A stretch of 64,000 nucleotides of DNA, from assembly GCA_003611805.1 (NCBI GenBank), contig RAYM01000015.1, positions 113,418 through 177,417 of the forward strand. Reading direction: 5' to 3'. Source of the stretch: a bacterium 1xD42-87 (lineage in GTDB: Bacteria > Bacillota > Clostridia > Lachnospirales > Lachnospiraceae). The notes beneath the pieces were generated by a model that was given only the letters and a program-made list of their open reading frames with translations, ran no database searches and was not told where the DNA came from. Numbering within the stretch: the first letter of the stretch is position 1; each line of letters begins with the position of its first letter. Positions 1 through 7,691 of the stretch are shown here, piece after piece. The position numbers and the translations under genes are program-made.

Positions 1-1
1 A

Positions 2-187
2 ACAAAAGAATTATCAGAAATCAGTAAAAGAATCAGTGATGCTATCGCAAATGGTAAGTTCTATATTAATGGTGATGGCTGCTTACAATATGAAACAACT
101 CAAAGATTAGAAGAACTTGGCTATAAAGTCAAAACTGGAAATCAATATAACGAAGATCATTGGAATATTAGTTGGAATAACGGTTGA
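2..187 (+). CDS. Phage hypothetical protein, 3' part only
   Basis: An open frame enters from the left edge and stops at TGA 185-187, giving 61 residues with no start inside the window. The segment is a helix-rich stretch, then a glycine-containing turn (NGDGCLQYET) and a tail ending YNEDHWNISWNNG. That tail style is common in small Firmicute siphophage proteins of unknown role. No catalytic motif is visible. It is on the same strand as the genes that follow. Confidence 0.6.
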   Translation, partial: TKELSEISKRISDAIANGKFYINGDGCLQYETTQRLEELGYKVKTGNQYNEDHWNISWNNG

Positions 188-292
188 AACCGAAATTTTA
201 TGGAAGAAAATGTTTGCAAAACAGAAAAATAAGTAATGAAAGGTAAAGATAATCCTAGGTAAAAAGTAATGTACATTACACTCAGGTAAAGA

Positions 293-1615
293 GTGAATCC
301 AATTTTTAATGAATATCTCACATTTTTGCGAGATACAAGTGGTAAACAATTATTTGAACTAAAAGAAGGCTACTTTTGGTTAGATAATCAGATTATAAAA
401 GGGTTTGATAAGCAAGGGAATATACATAAGTTCTATCGTATTAAAATTTCGGATTTGTTAGTGGTGACAATTGATAAACCCCAAAATGGATACGAAAACA
501 TTAAAGATATAGACTTGGCGAGTTGGAATGATTTGATTGAGATGAATAAATCTCATTTGGAGAATATAGAAAACGAAGCAAAGCAACTCATCATAGATAA
601 GATGAATAAATTTGATGAATATACACCATTGGTTCCTGTGAGCATGGGTAAAGATTCGCAAGTTACTTGTCATTTAGTGAGAGAATGTTGTCCAGATACA
701 AAAGCCATTTTCAATAATACAACCCTTGACTGCGCTGATACATATTCTATGGCTAAGAAATTTCCAAACTGTGAAATGATGACTCCAAAGCAAGGATTTT
801 ATCAATATATAAAAGAAGCTCAGATGATACCTACAAGGTTTTCAAGATTCTGTTGCCGAATTTTTAAGGTTGGAGAAATGGTAAATCAGTTGGATCACAA
901 TGCTCTATATTTGATGTTTATGGGTATGAGAAATGAAGAAAGTAATACCAGAAGTGGATATGGTGATGAATGGGTGAATGAAGCCGAATGGGGAGATACA
1001 AAATGGCAAGGAATTTTACCTATTAGAACATGGTCAGAATTAGATGTGTGGTTATATACATTATGGCGTGGTATTGAGATAAATCCAAAATATAAGAAGG
1101 GATATGCGAGAGTTGGTTGCCATATAGCCTGTCCATACTACACGAAATCTACATGGGTTCTTGATAAATATTGGTATCCTACCATGAGGACAAGGTGGGA
1201 AGACATTTTGAGAGACGATTTTATTAAGAATAAGAAGTGGATCGTAATAAATTGTACTCTTGAAGAATATCTAAATGTGGCTTGGAATGGTGGTGCTTAC
1301 AGAGAAGAACCTACTAAGGAAGTTATAGAGGAATTCGCAAGATATAACGGATTAGATGTAGGAGATACGAAGGTAGCAGCACAGTATTTTAATAAATATT
1401 GTTCTAATGGATGTAAATCTAGGTCTGGGAAACTAAAGAAAATTAAAGACAGAGATACCATTTCTATGAATATGAAATTCCACGGAAGAGAAATTGATAA
1501 GTTTTTGTGTAAGAAGTGTTTTATGGAACTTTATAAGATGGATGAGAATAAGTGGAACTGGTGGATAGAAAGATTTAAGCAAGACAGATGTGCTTTGTTT
1601 ACAGATATAGAATAG
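293..1615 (+). CDS. PAPS reductase-like N-type ATP pyrophosphatase
   Basis: This is a 440-residue protein of the phosphoadenosine-phosphosulfate reductase/DndC-like superfamily. The PP-loop SMGKDS lies at residues 117-122 (family form SGGKDS), followed by an RFCCRIFK segment typical of the fold. The C-terminal third carries Cys pairs (CHIAC, CSNGC, CKKC) that could form a metal site and make it much longer than a sulfate-assimilation reductase. The start is GTG with an upstream AGGTAA. Phages often carry such proteins without sulfate-assimilation genes, so nucleotide or nucleic-acid thiolation is an alternative role. The fold is clear, the substrate unknown. Confidence 0.8.
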   Translation: MNPIFNEYLTFLRDTSGKQLFELKEGYFWLDNQIIKGFDKQGNIHKFYRIKISDLLVVTIDKPQNGYENIKDIDLASWNDLIEMNKSHLENIENEAKQLIIDKMNKFDEYTPLVPVSMGKDSQVTCHLVRECCPDTKAIFNNTTLDCADTYSMAKKFPNCEMMTPKQGFYQYIKEAQMIPTRFSRFCCRIFKVGEMVNQLDHNALYLMFMGMRNEESNTRSGYGDEWVNEAEWGDTKWQGILPIRTWSELDVWLYTLWRGIEINPKYKKGYARVGCHIACPYYTKSTWVLDKYWYPTMRTRWEDILRDDFIKNKKWIVINCTLEEYLNVAWNGGAYREEPTKEVIEEFARYNGLDVGDTKVAAQYFNKYCSNGCKSRSGKLKKIKDRDTISMNMKFHGREIDKFLCKKCFMELYKMDENKWNWWIERFKQDRCALFTDIE

Positions 1616-1624
1616 TAAAAATAT

Positions 1625-1646
1625 CAATGAAAGCGTTCTTTCATTG
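1625..1646 (+). repeat. Intergenic hairpin, TGAAA/TTTCA family, copy 1
   Basis: A perfect 9-bp stem (CAATGAAAG paired with CTTTCATTG) closes a CGTT loop. It sits 9 nt after the stop of the PAPS reductase-like gene and just before the SD site of the next gene. No U-run follows, so it is not a standard terminator. Related hairpins lie at 18184, 19660 and 22000. An RNA processing or stability role is possible. Confidence 0.6.
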
Positions 1647-1667
1647 GGATAAGTTGGAGGTAAATTA

Positions 1668-1937
1668 GTGTTCAGAAATAAATATATAAAACCATTAACA
1701 AAGGGTCAGCTTAGTAAATTACATGGACAAGACATAAGAGTACATTTTTTGAGTAATGAGTATACAAGCGATAGAATTTGGAAAGTTAGGTTGGATAAAA
1801 ACACTGTTGTGATTACAGATAATAAAGGTGATTACAGAGCATTTGATAATTATAAAAAACATTATAATGAATCTACAGTAGGATCAGGCGTGTTAGTTTA
1901 TAGGTTGCCACAAATTCCACATGATATTGAATGGTAG
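1668..1937 (+). CDS. Phage hypothetical protein (89 aa)
   Basis: The protein starts at GTG behind GGAGG at 1656-1660. It is a beta-rich, basic 89-residue protein (KVRLDKNTVVITDNKGDYRAFDNY) without a recognisable motif, resembling small single-domain phage early proteins. It follows hairpin copy 1 and precedes the Cys-rich gene cluster. Function unknown. Confidence 0.6.
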   Translation: MFRNKYIKPLTKGQLSKLHGQDIRVHFLSNEYTSDRIWKVRLDKNTVVITDNKGDYRAFDNYKKHYNESTVGSGVLVYRLPQIPHDIEW

Positions 1938-1956
1938 GAGGTAAAAATAAATTAAA

Positions 1957-2217
1957 ATGAATAGAGATATAGGTGCTAAATTACCACAAACAAATTGTAG
2001 AACACCAATGCCACCTGTAAAGGAATTTGGTGAAAAAATTTGTGAGAATTGTGATAAAGAAGATGTGTGTATGTATAAAGAAGAGTGCATGAAAGCTATA
2101 AAGGATATTTTGGATATTGAGAGTAGAACTAATGTGTTTATTAAAACACATATTGATTGTAAGAAGTGGAGCAAGAAATCATCTGCGGTTAATATGAATG
2201 ATATTTTATACAGATGA
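1957..2217 (+). CDS. Cys-rich small phage protein
   Basis: This 86-residue protein has a central cluster CENCDKEDVCMYKEEC and a later Cys followed by Lys/Trp, consistent with a small metal-binding (Zn or Fe-S) module. The only ATG is 14 nt from the strong SD site (AGGAGGT, 1936-1942). An in-frame ATT at 1951 is at ideal spacing and may be the true start, in line with other AUA/AUU starts in this prophage. It is one of several Cys-rich genes between 1.9 and 4.9 kb. Function unknown. Confidence 0.6.
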   Translation: MNRDIGAKLPQTNCRTPMPPVKEFGEKICENCDKEDVCMYKEECMKAIKDILDIESRTNVFIKTHIDCKKWSKKSSAVNMNDILYR

Positions 2218-2254
2218 ATTGTCACTTTCGTTGAAAAATTTGAGGTATAAAACA

Positions 2255-2509
2255 ATGAGTAAACTATCAAAAAAGGATATAGAAGAATTAAGAGATATTC
2301 TTTCTCTTGTATGTGATTACGCAGATACAAAAACAGTTGTTTATGAGACTGTTGATAAAACACTCCAAGAGTTAGGTTCTGATTTAGGCATAGAATGTAT
2401 GTTGATAACTGATGGAGAATACGAAGGAAGTATTGGCTTGGAAGAGTTTGTTGATAAATTTTATTCAAATATAATTGAAAATGTTTTAAATGTTGTTGCT
2501 ACACAGTGA
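2255..2509 (+). CDS. Phage hypothetical acidic protein (84 aa)
   Basis: The start is ATG 2255 behind GAGGT (2242-2246), not the upstream in-frame ATG, which overlaps the preceding gene. The product is acidic, with a helical N-terminus (KKDIEELRDILSLVCDY) and a short beta segment. No known motif is seen. It directly precedes the Tad1-like gene and may share its transcript. Confidence 0.55.
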   Translation: MSKLSKKDIEELRDILSLVCDYADTKTVVYETVDKTLQELGSDLGIECMLITDGEYEGSIGLEEFVDKFYSNIIENVLNVVATQ

Positions 2510-2538
2510 AATCAAAACAAAAAAGGAGAAAAGATATA

Positions 2539-2907
2539 ATGAGAAAATTAAACACAATTCAGAAGGTAGAGAACTTAAACATCGTAAAGGCAATTGATGA
2601 AAGAGGAAGTGGTAATGCAAATCATCTTTATAAAATTGAAGCAATTGTTCCTGATGATGAAGATATTCCATTTACACTTATCCAGTTTCAGAATGGAGCT
2701 AGAAAAGATCCAGAAGCAATTACAGGAATTATTGATACAGATTTGTTAGAGATTGTTCGTGATCGTTTAAAAGGATTCCAGAGTGGTAATTTTGCAACTG
2801 AAGATAATGCAGAGGCTTTAAAACATATCGAAATTGCTCTTATGTATATGAATAAGAGAGTTATGGATCGGTATGAGAGAAATGTTTTAGGAACATATGA
2901 GAAGTAA
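2539..2907 (+). CDS. Probable Tad1/Acb2-family anti-defence sponge
   Basis: This 122-residue protein starts at ATG 2539 behind AAAAGGAG. An N-terminal beta region ends in TLIQFQNGARKDPEAITGI. It is followed by DLLEIVRDRLKGFQSGNF, then a helical hairpin (NAEALKHIEIALMYMNKR) and a C-terminal DRYERNVLGTYEK. From memory this order (FQ.G, RL.GFQ.G.F, N..AL.hi..AL, R..dR..R.V.GT) is the signature of Tad1 and the Acb2/Tad1 hairpin domain. Those proteins bind cyclic-nucleotide signals such as gcADPR and blunt Thoeris or CBASS immunity. Identity rests on motif recall only; a different small phage family is possible. Confidence 0.68.
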   Translation: MRKLNTIQKVENLNIVKAIDERGSGNANHLYKIEAIVPDDEDIPFTLIQFQNGARKDPEAITGIIDTDLLEIVRDRLKGFQSGNFATEDNAEALKHIEIALMYMNKRVMDRYERNVLGTYEK

Positions 2908-2929
2908 AAAAGAGATAGATGATAAAATA

Positions 2930-3067
2930 ATGAAATATACAAAATCTAATGTAGAAATTACTTGTAGTAATGTTGGTGTAAAAGCTGGTTCGTGGCAATG
3001 TGATTTGTGTATATTAAAAAATAATTGTGGTGCTTTAAAGGAAGTGAAGCGTAAAAATATGTCTTGA
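2930..3067 (+). CDS. Small Cys-rich phage protein (45 aa)
   Basis: A short frame starting at ATG 2930 encodes 45 residues with the pattern C-x(12)-C-x2-C-x5-C, the last three in QCDLCILKNNC. This suits a miniature zinc or Fe-S knuckle. The SD site is weak. It fits neatly between the Tad1-like gene and the next Cys-rich gene on the same strand, which supports it despite its size. Function unknown. Confidence 0.45.
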   Translation: MKYTKSNVEITCSNVGVKAGSWQCDLCILKNNCGALKEVKRKNMS

Positions 3068-3127
3068 AATTCTTATTTTATTGGGTGAGTTTGGAGGTGA
3101 TATAAAATAGTTTGGAAAGCATTATAT

Positions 3128-3433
3128 ATGGCTATGCAATATGTTCCTGATGATAAAAAGGAAGAAATAAGAAGAAAAATCTGTGAAAATTGCAAATATA
3201 ACAATGGAGAAGAACAGTTAGCTTGTTGTTATTGTCAGGAAGGTAGTTTGTTTGAAGAAAGAGAGAAAAAGAAAATACCTCGTGGTAATAGAAGGAAAGC
3301 GCCGATCATTGAGCAGAATGAATCAGATTGTAGTCCAGAACTTAAATGGGATTGTAAATCTTGTATTTGTAGAGATTGCGAAGATAGATTTGAATGTGAT
3401 GGAGGCAATACAGTAATGGGATGTGGAATGTGA
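3128..3433 (+). CDS. Cys-rich putative metal-binding phage protein
   Basis: This 101-residue protein has about 13 cysteines in two clusters. The first is CENCKYNNGEEQLACCYC; the second is CKSCICRDCEDRFEC with a further CGM at the end. The centre is basic (KIPRGNRRK). Two zinc ribbons or a Fe-S module are plausible. Its TGA stop overlaps an ATG of the next frame (TGATG), a typical coupling arrangement. Function unknown. Confidence 0.6.
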   Translation: MAMQYVPDDKKEEIRRKICENCKYNNGEEQLACCYCQEGSLFEEREKKKIPRGNRRKAPIIEQNESDCSPELKWDCKSCICRDCEDRFECDGGNTVMGCGM

Positions 3434-3627
3434 TGTGATACATAATAGAATTTAAAACAAGCAAAAGAATAGATAAATGGGTAGAAAAACATATAAAACA
3501 AAGTTGTGTATCTCGTGCAACAGCAGGTGAACAGTTTGTATATGAATTTTTACCAAGTGGCATTGTAGAGTGTCAAACAGTCAAATGTATGTGTTGTAAT
3601 GAAGAATTTACTGATTATGTAGATTGA
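3433..3627 (+). pseudogene. Small zinc-ribbon-like phage gene with TGA at codon 2, or AUA-started CDS
   Basis: The ATG at 3433 overlaps the upstream stop as TGATG, but the very next codon is TGA. The same frame then runs 62 codons (YIIEFKTSKRIDKWVEKH through VKCMCCNEEFTDYVD), clearly gene-like with a CxxC near the end. Either a C-to-T change turned an Arg CGA codon 2 into TGA, or translation starts at AUA 3442/3445, as seems to happen elsewhere in this prophage. The two readings cannot be separated from sequence alone. Confidence 0.5.
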
Positions 3628-3651
3628 AAAGAGAAAAGGAGAAATATACAT

Positions 3652-3768
3652 ATGGGATTAACATGTAAACCAGTAGGCAAAATGAGAAGTATCACAAGAA
3701 AGTTAGAGAATCAGTTGGCAGAGGAAGCAAAGTTACAGAAAGAGAAAAAAGGAAAAGAAAGCAGATAA
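3652..3768 (+). CDS. Very small basic phage protein (38 aa)
   Basis: ATG 3652 follows AAAAGGAG (3634-3641). The 38-residue product is lysine-rich, with a charged helical second half (KLENQLAEEAKLQKEKKG). It fills the space before the phosphatase gene on the same strand. No family recognised. Confidence 0.45.
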   Translation: MGLTCKPVGKMRSITRKLENQLAEEAKLQKEKKGKESR

Positions 3769-3781
3769 GAGGTAGGTAGTT

Positions 3782-4552
3782 ATGGCGGTTTGGATCACAG
3801 GTGATATACACGGAAATCCACAAAGTTTTTCAACAGATATTTTTCCAGAGCAGAAAGCAATGACAAAAGATGATGTAGTTATTATTCTTGGTGATTTCGG
3901 ACTCGTGTGGGATTACAAGGGAGAAAATAGAACTGAGAAGTATTGGCTAGACTGGCTTGAAAATAAACCGTTCACAACACTGTTTGTTGATGGCAACCAT
4001 GATAATTTTGATAGACTTGATAATTACCCAATAGAACAGTGGCACGGAGGAAATGTGCATTTCATTCGTCCATCAGTCATTCATCTTATGAGAGGTCAGA
4101 TTTTCAGTATTGAAGATAAGTCATTCTTTGCTTTTGGTGGTGCAAGCAGCCATGATATATCTGCTGGAATATTGGAACCTGATGATCCAGGACTCAAAGA
4201 AAAGAAGAAAAAGTTAGACAAAAATCCATACGCTTTATACAGAATCAATCATGTAAGCTGGTGGGAAAGAGAACTTCCAAATGAAGAAGAAATGAATGAG
4301 GGATTGGTGAATCTCAAAAAATATAATAATAAGGTAGATTATATCATTACTCATAGTCCATATACTTCATTGCTTAGGCAGATGGACGGTGGCTCAGAAT
4401 TATATCAGAGAGATAGATTGACTGATTATTTGCAAAGTATTAAACAGAGTGTCGATTATAAGGCATGGATTTTCGGACATATGCACCAGAACAAAACTTT
4501 TCACTGGGAAAGAAGTAGTTGCTTATATGAGCAGATTATAAGGATTCTGTAG
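3782..4552 (+). CDS. Calcineurin-like metallophosphoesterase
   Basis: The 256-residue protein shows the metallophosphoesterase signature in order: ITGDIHGNP near the N-terminus (D-x-H), ILGDFG, VDGNHDN (GNH[ED]), ITHSP and FGHMHQN (GHxH). These ligands form a two-metal site for phosphomonoester or phosphodiester hydrolysis. Phage relatives include serine/threonine phosphatases and nucleotide phosphodiesterases; nothing here fixes the substrate. ATG 3782 follows AGAGGT. It lies upstream of the replication genes. Confidence 0.85.
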   Translation: MAVWITGDIHGNPQSFSTDIFPEQKAMTKDDVVIILGDFGLVWDYKGENRTEKYWLDWLENKPFTTLFVDGNHDNFDRLDNYPIEQWHGGNVHFIRPSVIHLMRGQIFSIEDKSFFAFGGASSHDISAGILEPDDPGLKEKKKKLDKNPYALYRINHVSWWERELPNEEEMNEGLVNLKKYNNKVDYIITHSPYTSLLRQMDGGSELYQRDRLTDYLQSIKQSVDYKAWIFGHMHQNKTFHWERSSCLYEQIIRIL

Positions 4553-4570
4553 AAAGGAATAGTGATTAAA

Positions 4571-4909
4571 ATGAATCAATATCCAAAAGTCAAGTGCCTA
4601 AATTGCAGAAAAGAAATTGGGGAGTGTAATTTTAAAACCTTTACAGTCAATTTGAAAGGTTATGATAAGAATGGTAAAAGAAAATTATTTTGCAGTCAAG
4701 AGTGTTATGAACAATATAAAAAGCAGTTTGAAGTAGAAGTATATAATGGGTGTTCAATTTACGCAGTTGAGCATTTGGGAGAAATAAGGTATATGCCTTG
4801 GTGGTTCTCAAGTTACTATTTTACAAATATCGAAGACTGTAGAAAGAGAATAGATAGAAAAGAAGTAGGTATTTATCCTTCATATTTGTTTGGATTATTA
4901 GTTAGATAG
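4571..4909 (+). CDS. Phage zinc-ribbon protein
   Basis: A 112-residue protein with CLNCRKEIGEC near the N-terminus and KLFCSQECYEQY about 25 residues later, a four-Cys pattern resembling an MYM/zinc-ribbon finger. The rest is aromatic (YMPWWFSSYYF). ATG 4571 is a conservative start; GTG 4562 or ATT 4565 in the same frame are nearer to AAAGGA. Function unknown, possibly nucleic-acid or protein binding. Confidence 0.6.
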   Translation: MNQYPKVKCLNCRKEIGECNFKTFTVNLKGYDKNGKRKLFCSQECYEQYKKQFEVEVYNGCSIYAVEHLGEIRYMPWWFSSYYFTNIEDCRKRIDRKEVGIYPSYLFGLLVR

Positions 4910-5186
4910 AGAATAATCAATCAGGTACACAGTAACAAGTAAACATTTCGCACGGTTATCCGTAGACAAATCCAATAATTACAACTGAACAGTTATGTCC
5001 GTTTTGGGTGGTGAACAGCATACCCTTGGCTTAAATTACGCAAAATTTAGCCATAAACCACTGATGACATAGATTTTATTATAGATTTGTTCTGATCTAA
5101 TTTCTATGTTCCAGTCTGAGAAGGCTGTTGATGTTATATATGATGTGAAAATATTTTTAATGAATTTATTTACAGGAGGAACAAAT
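4910..5186 (+). other. 277-nt leader before the replication genes
   Basis: This is one of the longest non-coding stretches in the prophage. It contains nested complementary segments: GTGGT (5008-5012) with ACCAC (5057-5061), enclosing GGCTTAAATT (5028-5037) with AATTTAGCC (5044-5052). A further stem ATAGAT/ATCTA lies near 5080-5100. No consensus promoter is convincing. It ends at the SD site AGGAGG of the Sak4-like gene. A leader RNA, regulator site or origin are possibilities; none is proven. Confidence 0.35.
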
Positions 5187-6131
5187 TTGGGATTTCAGGT
5201 AAAGAAAGCAGTAAGAGAAAAGATTTATGTAAAGGTAGCATTGATGAGTCCTAGTGGTGGCGGTAAGACGTATTCGGCATTGAAACTGGCTACTGGCATG
5301 GCAAATAAGATTGAGCAGCAGACAGGTAATAGACCGAAGATCCTGCTTGGCAACACAGAGGCAAAGCGTGGATATTACTACGCTAATGAGTTTGATTATG
5401 ACATTGTTGATATTGACGCTCCGCATAATCCAGAGAAGTATGTAGAATTCATTGAGTTTGCGGTCAAGGAAGGATATGGAATTCTTATTATTGACAGTTC
5501 TTCTCACGAATGGGAAGGCAAAGGCGGATGTCTTGAACTTCAGCAGCAAGCAGGTGGTACATATCAGGCATGGGGTAAGGTAACTCCTAGACATAATAAG
5601 TTTATTGAAGCTATCGCAGACAGTCCTATTCATCTGATTGCTACTATGAGGGGCAAGGATCAGTATGAACTTGAAAAGGATGAAAAGGGTAAGACAAGCG
5701 TTAAGAAACTTGGTGTTGGCGCAAAGCAGAGAGATGGTTTTGAGTATGAGTTTACTTGTACGTTCTTGATTGACCAGAAGACACATATGGCAGAGGTTCA
5801 GAAAGATAATACCCATATCTTTGAAAATGAGACAGCTACATTGTTGAATGAGTCTTATGGCGAAAAGATTATGGAATGGGCAGATTCAGGAGAGGGTTAT
5901 ACACCCGTTGTAAGGAACAAAGATACTGGTTCCGATGTTGCAAGTGATGATATTTCTGCTGTTAAGAAAGAAATTATTGCAATGTGTACCAAACTTGGTG
6001 GCACAAAGAATGAAGAACTGATGACTACATTAAAAGAGTTCGTGCCTAGCGGGAACCCAAATGCACTGAAAGATATCGAGAAAGCTAATAATTGTTTAGA
6101 AAAGATTAAGGCTATCAAGCCTATTGCATAA
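5187..6131 (+). CDS. Sak4-like RecA-fold ATPase (single-strand annealing)
   Basis: The 314-residue protein starts at TTG 5187, directly behind AGGAGG; the upstream in-frame extension has no SD site. Walker A is SPSGGGKT (residues 21-28) and Walker B is ILIIDSSSHEW around residue 100. The sequence then runs QAWGKVTPRHNKFIEAI and LIATMRGKDQY, typical of phage Sak4/nucleotide-binding recombinases. Such proteins act with SSB to anneal single strands, and ssb lies 20 nt downstream. The C-terminal region is variable. A role in phage recombination-dependent replication is inferred from context. Confidence 0.8.
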   Translation: MGFQVKKAVREKIYVKVALMSPSGGGKTYSALKLATGMANKIEQQTGNRPKILLGNTEAKRGYYYANEFDYDIVDIDAPHNPEKYVEFIEFAVKEGYGILIIDSSSHEWEGKGGCLELQQQAGGTYQAWGKVTPRHNKFIEAIADSPIHLIATMRGKDQYELEKDEKGKTSVKKLGVGAKQRDGFEYEFTCTFLIDQKTHMAEVQKDNTHIFENETATLLNESYGEKIMEWADSGEGYTPVVRNKDTGSDVASDDISAVKKEIIAMCTKLGGTKNEELMTTLKEFVPSGNPNALKDIEKANNCLEKIKAIKPIA

Positions 6132-6151
6132 TCAGAGGAGGATAAGAAAGA

Positions 6152-6586
6152 ATGAATAAAGTAGAACTTGTAGGAAGATTAACTCGTGATCCAGAGGTTA
6201 GATACACACAGGGAGAAAACGCAAGTGCGATTGCACGTTTCTCCGTTGCTGTAAACAGACGTTTTAAGAACAATGAAGGTAATTATGATGCAGATTTTAT
6301 CAACTGTGTTGCATTTAGTAAATCTGCTGAGTTTATTGAGAAGTATTTTAAGAAGGGTATGGCTATCGGTATTTCGGGTCGTATTCAGACAGGTAACTAT
6401 ACAAACAAGGACGGTGTAAAGGTTTATACGACAGATGTTGTTGTAGAAGAAGCGGAGTTTGTTGAGAGTAAAAATAGCGGTGGGGCATCTGCACCTTCAA
6501 ATACGTCAGCAAGCAACAATGCACCTTCTGCTGATGGTTTTATGAATATTCCTGATGGCATAGATGAAGAACTTCCATTTTCATAA
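6152..6586 (+). CDS. ssb: Single-stranded DNA-binding protein
   Basis: This 144-residue protein has the SSB start MNKVELVGRLTRDPEVRY, the OB-fold segment FSVAVNRRFKNNEG..DFINCVAF, a flexible Ser/Ala/Asn-rich linker and the acidic tip DEELPFS used to recruit partners. Length and layout match bacterial and phage SSBs. ATG 6152 follows GAGGAGG. It presumably coats single strands for the Sak4-like annealing protein and the helicase/primase encoded downstream. Confidence 0.95.
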   Translation: MNKVELVGRLTRDPEVRYTQGENASAIARFSVAVNRRFKNNEGNYDADFINCVAFSKSAEFIEKYFKKGMAIGISGRIQTGNYTNKDGVKVYTTDVVVEEAEFVESKNSGGASAPSNTSASNNAPSADGFMNIPDGIDEELPFS

Positions 6587-6598
6587 GAGGTGATAAAA

Positions 6599-7219
6599 AT
6601 AGGACATTCACATGGTACATGTTGGACTAATGAAATGGTAGTGTCTGAAATTGATAGGGTTGTTCAATCGCTTGAGTTGGATAGATTTCCAACTCATAGC
6701 GAGATTGAACAGTTTTATGGAAACAAATCATTGACAAATAAGATATCAAAAAGTGGTGGTACAAAATATTGGGCTTCCAGATTAGGATATGGAGTTAAAG
6801 ATTGTGAAAGTGAGTTTGGTGATTATTTTGAAAGATATGCGATAGATGATATTTATCAACACACTGGACTTAGTAGTTACAAAAATAAAGTTGGATATCC
6901 ATATGACATTACTACAAATAGGCACATTAAAGTTGATATAAAGAGTTCAACAATTATAGAAAATAATTATGGCTACAAGTTTCATTCATTTAATTTAGAG
7001 AAGAAAGAACCAACATGTGATATTTATATTTTGTATTGTCTAAATGATAATGACGAAATTCATAAGACAATGATTATTCCATCTTGTCATGTATATGGAC
7101 AGACTCAGATAGGTATATCAGCATATGGAAATAGTAAATGGGATAAATATAGAGATCAATGGAAGTGGTTTGAAAAATATAATGATTTTTACATAAAATT
7201 GGAGAAAAATTCAATATGA
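6599..7219 (+). CDS. Putative PD-(D/E)XK-type nuclease, apparent AUA start
   Basis: The C-terminal half reads GYPYDITTNRHIKVDIKSS followed by KFHSFNLEKKEPTCDIYILYCL. This is the D...(D/E)xK spacing and strand order of restriction-endonuclease-fold proteins, after a helical N-terminal region. No experimentally known family is recognised. The in-frame GTG at 6590 lies inside the SD site GAGGTGAT, so the likely initiator is AUA at 6599, six nt further on. It sits between ssb and the helicase genes, so a replication or recombination nuclease role is likely but inferred. Confidence 0.55.
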   Translation: MGHSHGTCWTNEMVVSEIDRVVQSLELDRFPTHSEIEQFYGNKSLTNKISKSGGTKYWASRLGYGVKDCESEFGDYFERYAIDDIYQHTGLSSYKNKVGYPYDITTNRHIKVDIKSSTIIENNYGYKFHSFNLEKKEPTCDIYILYCLNDNDEIHKTMIIPSCHVYGQTQIGISAYGNSKWDKYRDQWKWFEKYNDFYIKLEKNSI

Positions 7220-7677
7220 GAAATCAATCAATAGTTACTTGTAAATATTCTGGGTGTTTGCATCCAGACAAAACATTGGATAAGGAACAGGCGGTTAAAT
7301 CGGGTAATTCATATTATCATCCAGACTGTTTTCAAACAAAGGAAGATATCAAAAAGATTATTGATCTGTTCAAGAATCATATAAATCCTAATCCCGTATA
7401 TTCAACCTTGCAAAGTGTAATCAAGAATATCGTTTTTACAAAAGGACTTGGTAGCGATTTTCTATTGTTTGGATTGCAGTATTATATTGACCACAAAATA
7501 CCATTGAATTATCCGCAAGGACTTTACTATGTAATACAAAATAAACAAGTGTTGGATGCTTATAATAAATCAAAAGTGAAGAACATGAAAAGCAACATTG
7601 AAATTAAAGAAGATTCTGGCTCGGAATTTACTCATGTTCCGATTCAAAATAAAAGTTTTGCAGATATTATAAAGTGA
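7216..7677 (+). CDS. Zn-finger phage protein, candidate helicase loader or replication accessory
   Basis: The ATG overlaps the preceding stop (ATGA). The 153-residue product begins with a finger-like element, C-x4-C then YYHPDC, followed by a helical domain and a charged tail. Its place directly before a DnaB-like helicase is where many phages encode a helicase loader. No AAA+ motif or DnaD signature is visible, so the loader idea is positional inference only. Confidence 0.5.
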   Translation: MRNQSIVTCKYSGCLHPDKTLDKEQAVKSGNSYYHPDCFQTKEDIKKIIDLFKNHINPNPVYSTLQSVIKNIVFTKGLGSDFLLFGLQYYIDHKIPLNYPQGLYYVIQNKQVLDAYNKSKVKNMKSNIEIKEDSGSEFTHVPIQNKSFADIIK

Positions 7678-7691
7678 GGGGTGATAGCTAT

